A DNA stretch of 64,000 bases from positions 1-64,000 of the forward strand of contig JALWLL010000014.1 of assembly GCA_026996295.1 (NCBI GenBank), read 5' to 3'. The notes below the pieces were generated by a model that was not told where the DNA came from, ran no database searches, and worked only from the letters and a program-made list of their open reading frames with translations. A program made the translations under genes and the position numbers. The DNA is from Sulfurimonas sp. (lineage in GTDB: Bacteria; Campylobacterota; Campylobacteria; Campylobacterales; Sulfurimonadaceae). Shown here one piece after another: positions 23,053 through 32,919 of the stretch (positions are counted from its first letter, which is position 1; the number at the start of each line of letters is the position of its first letter).

Positions 23053-23844
23053 ATGAAACTTTTTGCAATCTTTGGTGATCCTATCACACACTCACGAAGT
23101 CCTTTGATGCACAACAATGTATTTACAAATCTCAACTACAAAGGGTGTTATACGAGAGTTCACCTCACAGACGGCTCTAAACTCAAGCAGGTTTTTTTCG
23201 ATCTTAAACTCAGCGGTGCCAATGTCACGGTTCCACATAAAGAGGAAGCTTACCATGCATGTGATGAAGTGCGAGGATTTGCGAAAAAAGTTGGTGTAGT
23301 CAACACACTCATCAACGAAAACGGCCGCCTTATAGGCTATAACACCGATGCGGATGGTTTTATGTTTGCCATTGAAGAGTTTAAGAAGATCAAAAATATC
23401 CTTGTTCTTGGAGCCGGTGGAACAGCAAAAGCTTTATCAGGCAGGTTCTTAGAAGACAACCTCAATGTATCTGTACTTAACCGAAGTGAGAAAAGGCTGC
23501 AGTACTTTTTGGAACTTGGATGCAATTGCTATACGTGGGATAGTTTTGAGGCTACGAAGTATGATCTTGTTGTCAATACAACAAGTGCAGGACTCAAAGA
23601 TAAAGAACTTCCGGCACCGAAAGATATAATAGAATCTGTTTTAGACAACACTCGATATGCCGCAGATGCTATCTATGGAAAACTTACACCTTTTTTACAA
23701 CTGGCAAAAGAAAAAAATATCACCTATAAAGATGGTGCAGATATGCTTCTTGGACAAGGAGTACTGGCAAACGCACTTTTTACAAACAACACCTTAGCAC
23801 TCAATGATATAAAGCTTTCTATGCAAGAAACTTTTCAGTTTTAA
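23053..23844 (+). CDS. aroE: Shikimate dehydrogenase
   Basis: MKLFAIFGDPITHSRSPLMHN, NVTVPHKE, GYNTDADGF, VLGAGGTAKAL. True start likely 23053, at the end of trpE. Confidence 0.95.
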   Translation: MKLFAIFGDPITHSRSPLMHNNVFTNLNYKGCYTRVHLTDGSKLKQVFFDLKLSGANVTVPHKEEAYHACDEVRGFAKKVGVVNTLINENGRLIGYNTDADGFMFAIEEFKKIKNILVLGAGGTAKALSGRFLEDNLNVSVLNRSEKRLQYFLELGCNCYTWDSFEATKYDLVVNTTSAGLKDKELPAPKDIIESVLDNTRYAADAIYGKLTPFLQLAKEKNITYKDGADMLLGQGVLANALFTNNTLALNDIKLSMQETFQF

Positions 23845-23856
23845 TTTTTTGCTGCT

Positions 23857-24291
23857 TTATTTACTGTGACACAAAAGTGCTTTTATCTTCAATGAAAAGT
23901 CAATTGCATCTCCGTTTTTTTGCTTCCCTTTTGCAAAAAAATCACCTTTATCATAACGGTACTTCATCATAATTGTTTCAGCACCTTTTTTCGTTTTTAG
24001 CTCTATACGAAGCGTTCCCGTTCGTGGCTTCCCTTTTACCCTTTTATCTGCATCGATCTCTAAAAGCTCAATCTCTACTCCATCAGCCTTTATCAATGAA
24101 CCGATAAAAATGGTTCTGAAATTTTTCCCACTCTTTAGTATAGGAATGTAAGCAGCCTTCTCAAAATCACCTACATGTTCAATATGTAGTCTCACATCAC
24201 CAACTTGGGAAAGCTCACAACTGCCACCCTTTTGTGTATTAGCAAAAAGCATTGAGATAACAAATACAAGAGAAAAAATAATCCTCACCAT
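23857..24291 (-). CDS. Exported protein of unknown function
   Basis: Likely start ATG at 24291 (MVRIIFSLVFVISMLFANTQKGGSCEL), signal peptide. Confidence 0.6.
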   Translation of the reverse strand: MVRIIFSLVFVISMLFANTQKGGSCELSQVGDVRLHIEHVGDFEKAAYIPILKSGKNFRTIFIGSLIKADGVEIELLEIDADKRVKGKPRTGTLRIELKTKKGAETIMMKYRYDKGDFFAKGKQKNGDAIDFSLKIKALLCHSK

Positions 24292-24384
24292 AAAAAACCT
24301 TTTATTATAAATATTAAACATAATTCTATCGTGAATTTCTTAATTTATATCCAAGTACTACTAACGTACATTTATCACGAAAAG

Positions 24385-25272
24385 TTATCTAGAAAAACTA
24401 AAACCTACTGCAAATTTATTGACATAATTATCATAGTCTATGAGACTCTCTGTATATCCACTAAAGAGTTTTATATACAGATATACATCTTTCATAATAG
24501 GATGTGATGCAGTTACTTGAGCACAGCCAAGCCCTGTAGCGATGTTACCTCTTGCCATAAATGTAATCAGATTTTTACCAAAAAAATATGAAAGATCAAT
24601 CTCTGTAAATCCTGTATAGTCCATAAGATCGGGGTTGTCATCAAGGTCAGCACCAAAGTAAGGTATCCAAACCTTTAAGCGTGTCACAAGCGTATCGTGC
24701 CTTAAACTCAAAACAGAATAAAGATAGTTCACACTTCTGGAACGATTTCCCGGGTTAAATTCACCCGGGGCATATTCAACATCTTCATTATTGCCCTGTC
24801 CGTTTGACATATGTGCGATCCCTACTTCCAAAGACTGCAACCTAAACATGGAATCATCTTTTATGGGAAATACTACAAACCCTTCAGGGTTATAGTTCGT
24901 TTCTCGAAATGGGGATGATTTTGAATATATCTGCCAAAACGACTTCTGAGAATATGCCAAATAGTACCTTTCATTTAAACCAAAAAGGTTGTAACCAAAT
25001 TGCGACTTCAAACTAATCTGAAGCTCTGCTTCAATTCTTCTGTATTCATCACTCCTGACATATGACTTATACTTCCCATCATCAAATCTGTAGCCATAAG
25101 GCAGTAAATAGTTCACTTTATGTGGAATGAGTCCAAAGTTACCATCCATCCACTGTGTCATCGCCTTTTTAGCTTCAACATCCTTCACATCTTTAAAATC
25201 ATCAAAAAGCTGACTTTTTTCAGAAGCATAAATACTCACAACTATAACTGCAATAAAAAAATACCTTATCAA
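24385..25272 (-). CDS. pldA: Outer membrane phospholipase A
   Basis: Signal peptide; NEDVEYAPGEFNPGNRSRSVNY, EVGIAHMSNGQ (catalytic HxSNG-type motif). Confidence 0.85.
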   Translation of the reverse strand: MIRYFFIAVIVVSIYASEKSQLFDDFKDVKDVEAKKAMTQWMDGNFGLIPHKVNYLLPYGYRFDDGKYKSYVRSDEYRRIEAELQISLKSQFGYNLFGLNERYYLAYSQKSFWQIYSKSSPFRETNYNPEGFVVFPIKDDSMFRLQSLEVGIAHMSNGQGNNEDVEYAPGEFNPGNRSRSVNYLYSVLSLRHDTLVTRLKVWIPYFGADLDDNPDLMDYTGFTEIDLSYFFGKNLITFMARGNIATGLGCAQVTASHPIMKDVYLYIKLFSGYTESLIDYDNYVNKFAVGFSFSR

Positions 25273-25276
25273 AACA

Positions 25277-25846
25277 CTATACCTTTACTCTGTCTTCAAG
25301 TGCCCTGGTAAGCGAAAGAACATCAATATTTTCTAAACTCACTCCCGTTGGTACACCTTGTGCAATTTTACTAAAATGAACCTTAAACGGTGTAAGTTTA
25401 TCTTCAATGTATAGTATTACTGCATCATTGGCTATCGAAGGTGTTAAAGCAAAGATCACCTCTTTTACACCTGCTTTGACCATATTTTCCAAATGCGTTA
25501 TACTCAACTCTTCGAGTGATTCAAGAACAAAATACTTTCCATCAAAAAGAGCATTTTCTTCCAAAAGGAGTATATCTTTTGCATTTTCCAAAATACACAG
25601 CTGCTCAGAGTTACGACTTTCATCAGAACATATAAAACAGAGTTCATCTTCACTCATGCCTCCACATACCCTGCATTTTCTTAGACTACCAAGGGCATCT
25701 TCTATGGCATGGGATATTTTCATCCCTACAAAACTCTCTTGCATCACCATATGATACGCAATCCTTGTTGCCGACTTTTTTCCAATGCTCGGCAACTCCT
25801 GCAGTGCATCTACAAGACGGTTGAACTTCTCTAAAGAATGTTTCAT
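25277..25846 (-). CDS. recR: Recombination protein RecR
   Basis: FNRLVDALQELPSIGKKSATRIAYH, zinc finger CRVCGGMSEDELCFIC, Toprim region. Confidence 0.95.
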   Translation of the reverse strand: MKHSLEKFNRLVDALQELPSIGKKSATRIAYHMVMQESFVGMKISHAIEDALGSLRKCRVCGGMSEDELCFICSDESRNSEQLCILENAKDILLLEENALFDGKYFVLESLEELSITHLENMVKAGVKEVIFALTPSIANDAVILYIEDKLTPFKVHFSKIAQGVPTGVSLENIDVLSLTRALEDRVKV

Positions 25847-27021
25847 GAGCTCTCTTTTTTATAATTTTGTTTTGGAAGCAATATCCAAAGTTTCAAAGGA
25901 GCCTTCAGCTCACCGGCGATTTTCATAGCATCTTTGCCATAGCCCAAAAAGAGATCTGCACGCACAGCACCCTTGATGGCCCCACCCGTATCTTGAGCCA
26001 GCACCAAGGAGCAAAATCTTTTCTCCCTCATATCTGCATCAACATAGAGCATACTTCCAAGAGGAATATAGCGCCTGTCAACGGCAACAGATCTTTTTGG
26101 AGTCAACACCACGCCTAAAGAACCGGTAGCAGGTTGTTGTTTCTCTTTAAAAAATACAAGTGATTTGTTATAGTTTAAAACCTCATCCACTCTTTTTGGA
26201 TTGTCATGTAGCCATCTTCTTATACTTTGCAAAGAGACCTCTTGCAGTTTCAATGCCCCTATGGAGACAAGGTACCTTCCTATCGCTCTGTACCTGTGGC
26301 CGTTTTGATTGTCGTAGCCCAAATACATAGTTTTTCCATCTCGAAGCGTTACTCTTCCCGAACCTTGGATCTCTAAAAAGAAACGATCTATCTTAGAATC
26401 TACATAGCACAGTACCTGAGCTCTAAGGTGTTTTGATTTACTCTGCTTCCTTGTATAGTAAGGCACAAGTTTGTTCCCCTCTAAACGTCCACGAAGTCTA
26501 TAGTTTTTCAGATCCGGATAGATCTCACTCAAATCAACCACAATAAGATCAAGCGGTGTTTTGTAAATCGGATATTTATATCTTGAAGTTCTTACTAAAG
26601 AACCATGAAGATGGGGCTCATAGTATCCTGTAAGCAGCCCTTCATCGTTCCCCTCATCGGTGTTGATGGCATAGGGAGAAAACTCCGTTTCCAAGAACTT
26701 TTTTGGATCTTTGGTATGCTTTGCTTTTGCGCACAACTCTTTATACATCGCTTGCGTTCTTGGAGTACGGCAACTCTCCACAAAAGAGCTTAATGCCGAT
26801 TCATAATTTTCTGCATTCCAGTTTGGAAGTTTTGAGAAGTCACTCTCTAGCAGATGGGTCTTTGGCAGTGACTCAAACAAGATTTTTGCTTCTATCTCAG
26901 GTTTTGTCTCACACACTGTTTTGTTGAGCTCTTGGGAGGGCTTTATGTGAGGGGTGTCGCACTTCTGAGAACAGGCACTTAGAAGTATCATAATTGTTGA
27001 AAAATAGATAAATGATTTCAT
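25843..27021 (-). CDS. mltA: Membrane-bound lytic murein transglycosylase A
   Basis: LLTGYYEPHLHGS, FLEIQGSGRVTL, LAQDTGGAIKGAVRADLFLGYG. Confidence 0.9.
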   Translation of the reverse strand: MKSFIYFSTIMILLSACSQKCDTPHIKPSQELNKTVCETKPEIEAKILFESLPKTHLLESDFSKLPNWNAENYESALSSFVESCRTPRTQAMYKELCAKAKHTKDPKKFLETEFSPYAINTDEGNDEGLLTGYYEPHLHGSLVRTSRYKYPIYKTPLDLIVVDLSEIYPDLKNYRLRGRLEGNKLVPYYTRKQSKSKHLRAQVLCYVDSKIDRFFLEIQGSGRVTLRDGKTMYLGYDNQNGHRYRAIGRYLVSIGALKLQEVSLQSIRRWLHDNPKRVDEVLNYNKSLVFFKEKQQPATGSLGVVLTPKRSVAVDRRYIPLGSMLYVDADMREKRFCSLVLAQDTGGAIKGAVRADLFLGYGKDAMKIAGELKAPLKLWILLPKQNYKKESS

Positions 27022-27094
27022 AAAAGCTATTATACTTAAAATTAAACTACAAAAACGGTATAATTGCGAAAAAATTTTATAATGTAGGACAATA

Positions 27095-28219
27095 ATGGAA
27101 GATTTAAGCTATTATGAAATTCTAGAGATCTCAAGAGATGCGGATAAAACAACCATAAAAAAAGCATATAGAAAAATGGCTAAAAAGTATCATCCAGATA
27201 AAAATCCTGGAGACAAAGAGGCAGAACACAAGTTCAAACTTTGTAATGAAGCATATCAATGCCTGAGTGATGATCAACAAAGAAGTATTTATGATCGTTA
27301 CGGTAAAGAGGGTCTGCAAGGCATGGGTGGAGGATCACGCCGTTCATCTGCTGGTTTTGATGACCTTAGCTCAATGTTTGAAGAGATGTTCAATGGATTT
27401 GGCGGCTCAACAAGACGTCGTCAAAATCCGGCAGATATGGAAAAGTACCCACTTGATCTCAATGTTGAGATGTATGTCAGCTTCCATGAAGCAGTCTTTG
27501 GATGTGAAAAAGATGTAGAGTTCACATACAAAAAATCTTGTGAAAAATGTAAAGGCACCGGAGCGAAAAACGGTAAACTCTCAACATGTAAACAGTGTAG
27601 CGGACAGGGTCAAGTCTATATGAAACAGGGCTTTATGACATTTTCTCAAACATGCCCGGCTTGTCATGGAACAGGAAGTGCAGCTACAGAAAAATGCTCC
27701 AGCTGTCACGGACAGGGATATGAAGAGCAAACCGAAACTGTCTCTATAAAAGTTCCAAAGGGGATCGATACAGACAACCGCCTAAGAATTTCGGGTAAAG
27801 GAAATATTGGTAAACGTGGAACACGAGGTGATCTCTATGTTACTTTTACAGTACAAGCCGATAAACATTTTATAAGAAACGGCAACGATGTCTATATTGA
27901 AATTCCCGTCTTTTTTACACAGGCAGTTGCGGGTGAGACGTTAAGTATTCCATCACTTACGGGTGAGCTTGAACTTAAACTTGATGTTGGAACAAAAGAC
28001 AAACAACATTTTACATTTAGGGGTGAGGGGATCGATGATGTCCACGGCCACGGCAAGGGTGATCTTATAGCACAGGTAAATATCACCTATCCGAAAAAAC
28101 TCAACGACGAACAACGTGAACTTCTTGTAAAACTTCAAGAAAGTTTTGGCATAGAGTCCAAGCCTCATGAAGGTGTCTTAGAGTCTGCTATAGAAAAAAT
28201 GAAAAGCTGGTTCAAGTAG
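27095..28219 (+). CDS. dnaJ: Chaperone DnaJ
   Basis: J domain with HPD, four CxxCxGxG-type zinc repeats. Confidence 0.97.
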   Translation: MEDLSYYEILEISRDADKTTIKKAYRKMAKKYHPDKNPGDKEAEHKFKLCNEAYQCLSDDQQRSIYDRYGKEGLQGMGGGSRRSSAGFDDLSSMFEEMFNGFGGSTRRRQNPADMEKYPLDLNVEMYVSFHEAVFGCEKDVEFTYKKSCEKCKGTGAKNGKLSTCKQCSGQGQVYMKQGFMTFSQTCPACHGTGSAATEKCSSCHGQGYEEQTETVSIKVPKGIDTDNRLRISGKGNIGKRGTRGDLYVTFTVQADKHFIRNGNDVYIEIPVFFTQAVAGETLSIPSLTGELELKLDVGTKDKQHFTFRGEGIDDVHGHGKGDLIAQVNITYPKKLNDEQRELLVKLQESFGIESKPHEGVLESAIEKMKSWFK

Positions 28220-28223
28220 AGTT

Positions 28224-28400
28224 ATGCTGAAATTCTCTTTTGTTTTACTCTTTTTAACCATACCGTTTCTAGGCTCTGATGTTTATTACGGTGTGCCTCT
28301 ATGGGCATATGCTTCCATCGGTTTTACGGTACTGTATGCCTTGGCTCTTGTATATCTTATAGAAAAAAAGTGGAATACTCTCAAAGGTAAACATGAATGA
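28224..28400 (+). CDS. Small two-TM membrane protein preceding a symporter, not in the ORF track
   Basis: MLKFSFVLLFLTIPFLGSDVYYGVPLWAYASIGFTVLYALALVYLIEKKWNTLKGKHE, overlaps the symporter start by 8 bp. Confidence 0.7.
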   Translation: MLKFSFVLLFLTIPFLGSDVYYGVPLWAYASIGFTVLYALALVYLIEKKWNTLKGKHE

Positions 28401-29835
28401 TTCTGCCCTCTTAAGTGAAGGGGGAACATGGTTTTTAGTTCTCTATCTAGCCTCACTTATACTTATCGGTTTTGCAGGAAAATTTGCTTCCAAAGAGGAA
28501 TCTATGAAGGATTTTTATCTTGGAGGAAGCAGCTTTGGTGTAGGCATACTGTTTTTAACAATGTATGCAACACAATATAGCGGAAACTCCCTCATCGGTT
28601 TTGCCGGAAGCGCTTATAGAAACGGTTGGTTCTTTCTCGTAGGCGTTACCTTTATGATAGCCGTCGTTGGAGGGTACCTGTTGTATGCCCCAAAGCTCTA
28701 TGCTCTGAGTAAAAAACACAACTTCATTACTATTGGTGATTATATCAACCTTAGATATACGCATCAACTTCTCACCTATCTTATAGTTGCAATCGCCATA
28801 TTGGCACTGAGTAACTATATGCTTACAAACCTTAAGGCTATAGGTTATATTATGGAGTATGTCACCGGCGGAGGGATTGGTTTTACAGAAGGGATCATCT
28901 TTATGTCCCTTATCATGGTGATCTATGAAACGCTCGGTGGTATGCGATCTGTTGCATGGACCGATGCTATACAGGGTGTTTTACTTTTTATCGGTGTTAT
29001 TATTATCTTTAGTGTTGTTATGATCCACTATGGATCTTTAGATGAAAACACTGCTCTTTTTTTGCAAAACAGACCTCAGCTATTTGCAGATATCACACTT
29101 GCCAACCAGATCACCTGGCTGAGCGTAGTGATCTTGATCTTTTTTGGTATCTCTGTCTATCCACAGGCTATACAAAGAATATACTCTGCTAAAAATGAGC
29201 ACACGCTACGTCGATCTTTGAGTCTTATGGTTGTTATGCCGCTACTGACAACGCTGCCGCTTATTATCATAGCTATTATCGGTTCAGCTCATTTTCCGGA
29301 TCTTGACAAAACCTCAAGTGAGCAGATCATTTTACTTATGCTCTCCAAACTCACTGCCATCGAGGGTATGAGTATCGTCATCACCATTTTTGTAGCAGCT
29401 GCCATCGCTGCAATTATGTCAACGGTAGACTCGGCAATGCTTGCTATTGCTTCACTTTTCACCCAAGATATCTATCACAAAAAAAATCCTAACGCTTCTC
29501 AAAAAAAACTTACCTATGTAGGAAAAGTTTTCTCATGGGCTATCATGGCGTTTATGGTTGTTCTTGCAATTAATCTGCCATCAACCATTTGGTGGTTAAT
29601 CCAAATAAAACTGGAGATACTCGTACAGATCGCTCCGGCGATCATGCTTGGTGTTCATTTTAAGCACATTGATGCTAAAAGTATCCTCTATGGCTTACTT
29701 GTCGGTATATCCATAACACTTCTGTTTTTGCTCTCCCCTGCTCTTCCATCAAAGCCATTTGGTTTTCATGCCGGTGTTTTAGGACTACTTTGTAACTTCG
29801 CCACCGTATATATACATCATAAATTCAAAAGATAA
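28393..29835 (+). CDS. Sodium:solute symporter (SSS) family
   Basis: 480 aa, about 13 TM; KDFYLGGSSFGVGILFLTMYATQYSGNSLIGF; GGMRSVAWTDAIQGVLL. Confidence 0.9.
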   Translation: MNDSALLSEGGTWFLVLYLASLILIGFAGKFASKEESMKDFYLGGSSFGVGILFLTMYATQYSGNSLIGFAGSAYRNGWFFLVGVTFMIAVVGGYLLYAPKLYALSKKHNFITIGDYINLRYTHQLLTYLIVAIAILALSNYMLTNLKAIGYIMEYVTGGGIGFTEGIIFMSLIMVIYETLGGMRSVAWTDAIQGVLLFIGVIIIFSVVMIHYGSLDENTALFLQNRPQLFADITLANQITWLSVVILIFFGISVYPQAIQRIYSAKNEHTLRRSLSLMVVMPLLTTLPLIIIAIIGSAHFPDLDKTSSEQIILLMLSKLTAIEGMSIVITIFVAAAIAAIMSTVDSAMLAIASLFTQDIYHKKNPNASQKKLTYVGKVFSWAIMAFMVVLAINLPSTIWWLIQIKLEILVQIAPAIMLGVHFKHIDAKSILYGLLVGISITLLFLLSPALPSKPFGFHAGVLGLLCNFATVYIHHKFKR

Positions 29836-29884
29836 GTTATGTTACACTAATGCTAATTTATTTTACTGTATTTGAGATTTTCTA

Positions 29885-30475
29885 ATGAACAAACTAAGAC
29901 TTAAAACACAACTCTCTACCTTGGCGTTATCTATGTTCCGAAAAGATTTTTTTGGGATTTTTCATGGTTCTTTGTCTGCAAAAACAGAGTCTAACAGGTT
30001 TATCATCAACACCAAAGAAGCTGTCTTTGATGCACTGGGGGAGGATTCTCTCATAGAACTTTATTTTAAAAAAGATTATCGCTGGAACCAGGCGAGTATA
30101 GATGCAAAAATTCATTTTAGCATCTACTCACAAATCTCTGATGCCAAATATATCTCTTTTTCTATGCCCCCTTTTACCACCGCTTATTCACTTGAACATA
30201 ACCTCATATGTCCAAAGGATTATTTTGGGTATAAAGAGATCGGTTCTATTGAGATCATTGATCCTAAACAGTTTGATGATTGGTATGACAGAGCCCAAAG
30301 TGAAATAACACTCTATTTTCAAACAAAAAAAACCAATATCATGGTCATTCGAGGCTATGGAGTATATGCATTTAACAGAGATCTTCATGAAATGGCCAAA
30401 CAACTTGCCATACTTGAGAAAAGCTGCCGACTCCTTATGCTCGATAGTGGGAAGAATGATTTTAACTTTGACTAG
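29885..30475 (+). CDS. Class II aldolase/adducin-family protein, probably catalytically degenerate
   Basis: Aldolase II-like layout with C-terminal GVYAFNRDLHEMAKQLAILEKSCRLLML; usual His metal ligands absent. Confidence 0.65.
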   Translation: MNKLRLKTQLSTLALSMFRKDFFGIFHGSLSAKTESNRFIINTKEAVFDALGEDSLIELYFKKDYRWNQASIDAKIHFSIYSQISDAKYISFSMPPFTTAYSLEHNLICPKDYFGYKEIGSIEIIDPKQFDDWYDRAQSEITLYFQTKKTNIMVIRGYGVYAFNRDLHEMAKQLAILEKSCRLLMLDSGKNDFNFD

Positions 30476-30589
30476 TATTGAGATGTAATAGATAATATTA
30501 ATAGGTCTTTAAGAACATTTAGACCACAATACGATCGTGATTTATTACATTTTTAACATTTTTTTATAATTTTTAATACTAAAACTGGA

Positions 30590-31012
30590 GTGTCGTTTTT
30601 GATTAGGTTTATAGTTGTCTTTTTTACATTATTTCTTTATACGCATGCTGATGACAAGCAGCTTGCTTCATCCTTGCTTTATAAAGTAGCACAAGCTGTT
30701 ACAAATAAACAAGCACCAAATATTTACTTACATCATAGAGAAAAAATAAGGTTTGACTTTGATTTTACTAAATTCAATATTGTAAACAACTGCAAAGAAG
30801 CTGATGTCGTTATACTTCCAAGCACAAAAAGGCTACAAAGAGAGTGTAGAAAAAAAATCCTTTTAGGGACAAATACCAATACTCTTAAAAGCAGGCGTGT
30901 GATAGGGGCTTTTTTTTGGCAAAAGGGACGCCCAAACATAATCTTTTACAAGAAAAGATTACAAAAAAAACATATAAAGCTTGACAAAAGCTTTAATAAA
31001 TATATAGAGTAG
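30590..31012 (+). CDS. Exported small protein, possible periplasmic partner of the downstream GGDEF-EAL protein
   Basis: Signal peptide (LIRFIVVFFTLFLYTHA); stop is 2 nt before the next start; GTG start at 30590. Confidence 0.6.
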   Translation: MSFLIRFIVVFFTLFLYTHADDKQLASSLLYKVAQAVTNKQAPNIYLHHREKIRFDFDFTKFNIVNNCKEADVVILPSTKRLQRECRKKILLGTNTNTLKSRRVIGAFFWQKGRPNIIFYKKRLQKKHIKLDKSFNKYIE

Positions 31013-31014
31013 TT

Positions 31015-32907
31015 ATGCGTAGATCATTCAATATGGGTAGAAGCTTTATGCTCTTTGTCATTATCTTACCGATTATGACCATTCTTTCGATTCTTTTATA
31101 TACTGAGTATGTTCAAACAAAAGATAATGTATTTAACATTTTACAAAAACATCTGCTTGATGAAAAATCAACACTTTTTAAAAACTATTCAAACTTTTTG
31201 ACCCAAAGACTTGGAGCCAACCTCGCCTCAACCATACACAAAGACAAACTGGCATATAAACATTATGAACAGGAGCTTTCTCTTTTACAAGGTAATGATA
31301 TAAAATATCTTTATTTACTTTACAAAGACAAATCAGGAAAATTTCGCTTTTTACTTGATGCCACAAAAAACCCTCAGGATAAAGCCTTCTTCAAGCAAAA
31401 ATTTGATCCACAAACCGATATATGGGAAAAAGCATACAGATCAAAAAAACCACAAATCACAAAACAAGATAATCTTGACACCCTATGGATGACAATCGCC
31501 TATCCCTTAATAGTAGACAATAAAGTTGTTGCTGTTTTGGGTGCAGATTTTACTTACGATGTTTACGACAAAATTGTCAATACCCTCAAACCGATGGAAA
31601 AAATACACTATTATGTTTCTCTCTTTATGGTCATTATGCTTGTTGTTGCTTACATACTGATCTATCTCTATTATATCAACAGAAAAAAGAGTTTTATAGA
31701 CCCTTTGACACAGGTTTATAACCGCCAATACCTTTATGAGTTTTTAAAAACCTCCTCGCTGCAACATTATCAGCTTATGATGATTGACCTTGATCATTTC
31801 AAACAGATCAATGATACATACGGACATGATGTTGGTGATATGGTCCTTATCAGCGTAGTCAAGGAGATCAAAGCCAATATTAGAAAAAATGATCTTCTTA
31901 TCCGCTTTGGCGGTGAAGAGTTTTTAGTTTTAACGTACAAACAAGACCTTAAGGGGTGTGTATCTGTTGCCAGTCGTATCAAAAATGCGATAATGATACA
32001 TAAAATGAAGTTTTCTCAAAGAGAGATTCTCATGACCATATCTATCGGTATCAACCCTTTCCCTTTTCACTCAAAAAACTTTGATGAAGCCATAAAAATT
32101 GCCGATGAACAACTCTATAATGCAAAAATTTCAGGTCGTAACTGTATAAAAGTTTCACAAAAAGGCACTACGGAGCAAACACAAAGTTCAAAACGGATCA
32201 TTGATGTTAACTCAGCACTAGAAGAAGATAGAATCAAATGTGCCTACCAGCCTATTTTATGCGTTAAAACTAATAAAATAGTCAAGTACGAAATGCTCTT
32301 ACGCCTTGTTGACAAGAATAAGTCTGTAACACTCCCTATGGATTTTCTGCCATCCATCAGACACACAAATATATATGTCAACATTACCAAGATAGTTTTG
32401 GACAATGCTATACAAACTCTTCGAGAAAACAACTTTGAACTCACAATCAATCTTGATCTTCAAGATATTATGAATGATGACATAGTAAAACTTCTGAGTG
32501 ATAAATTTAAAGATCACAGAAAACTGGCTGAAAGGCTTTATATTGAGATATTGGAGCACGAAGAGATAACCAATTTCAGAACAATCACCAAACATATCGC
32601 TATCCTCAAAAACCTTGGTTTTAAAATTGCTCTTGATGATTTTGGAAGCGGTTTTGCCAATTTCAAGTACCTTATCCATTTAGACATAGATGTACTTAAA
32701 ATTGATGGTAGTCTCATAAGAGATGTTCATACAAATAAACGAACATATCATATCATAGAGACCATCTCAACCTTTGCAAAGAAAATGAACATCAAAACTG
32801 TTGCTGAACAGATCGAAACCAAAAATGAATTTGAAACGCTTAAAGCTCTTGGCATTGACTATCTACAAGGTTATTATATAGGCAAACCTTATCTTAAATA
32901 CTCATAA
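31015..32907 (+). CDS. Membrane-anchored GGDEF-EAL protein with periplasmic sensor domain
   Basis: Two TM segments flanking a periplasmic region; RFGGEEF with upstream RKND; EAL-domain motifs IEILEHEE, ALDDFGSGFANF, LKIDGSLI. Confidence 0.9.
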   Translation: MRRSFNMGRSFMLFVIILPIMTILSILLYTEYVQTKDNVFNILQKHLLDEKSTLFKNYSNFLTQRLGANLASTIHKDKLAYKHYEQELSLLQGNDIKYLYLLYKDKSGKFRFLLDATKNPQDKAFFKQKFDPQTDIWEKAYRSKKPQITKQDNLDTLWMTIAYPLIVDNKVVAVLGADFTYDVYDKIVNTLKPMEKIHYYVSLFMVIMLVVAYILIYLYYINRKKSFIDPLTQVYNRQYLYEFLKTSSLQHYQLMMIDLDHFKQINDTYGHDVGDMVLISVVKEIKANIRKNDLLIRFGGEEFLVLTYKQDLKGCVSVASRIKNAIMIHKMKFSQREILMTISIGINPFPFHSKNFDEAIKIADEQLYNAKISGRNCIKVSQKGTTEQTQSSKRIIDVNSALEEDRIKCAYQPILCVKTNKIVKYEMLLRLVDKNKSVTLPMDFLPSIRHTNIYVNITKIVLDNAIQTLRENNFELTINLDLQDIMNDDIVKLLSDKFKDHRKLAERLYIEILEHEEITNFRTITKHIAILKNLGFKIALDDFGSGFANFKYLIHLDIDVLKIDGSLIRDVHTNKRTYHIIETISTFAKKMNIKTVAEQIETKNEFETLKALGIDYLQGYYIGKPYLKYS

Positions 32908-32919
32908 CCCAAAGTATAA

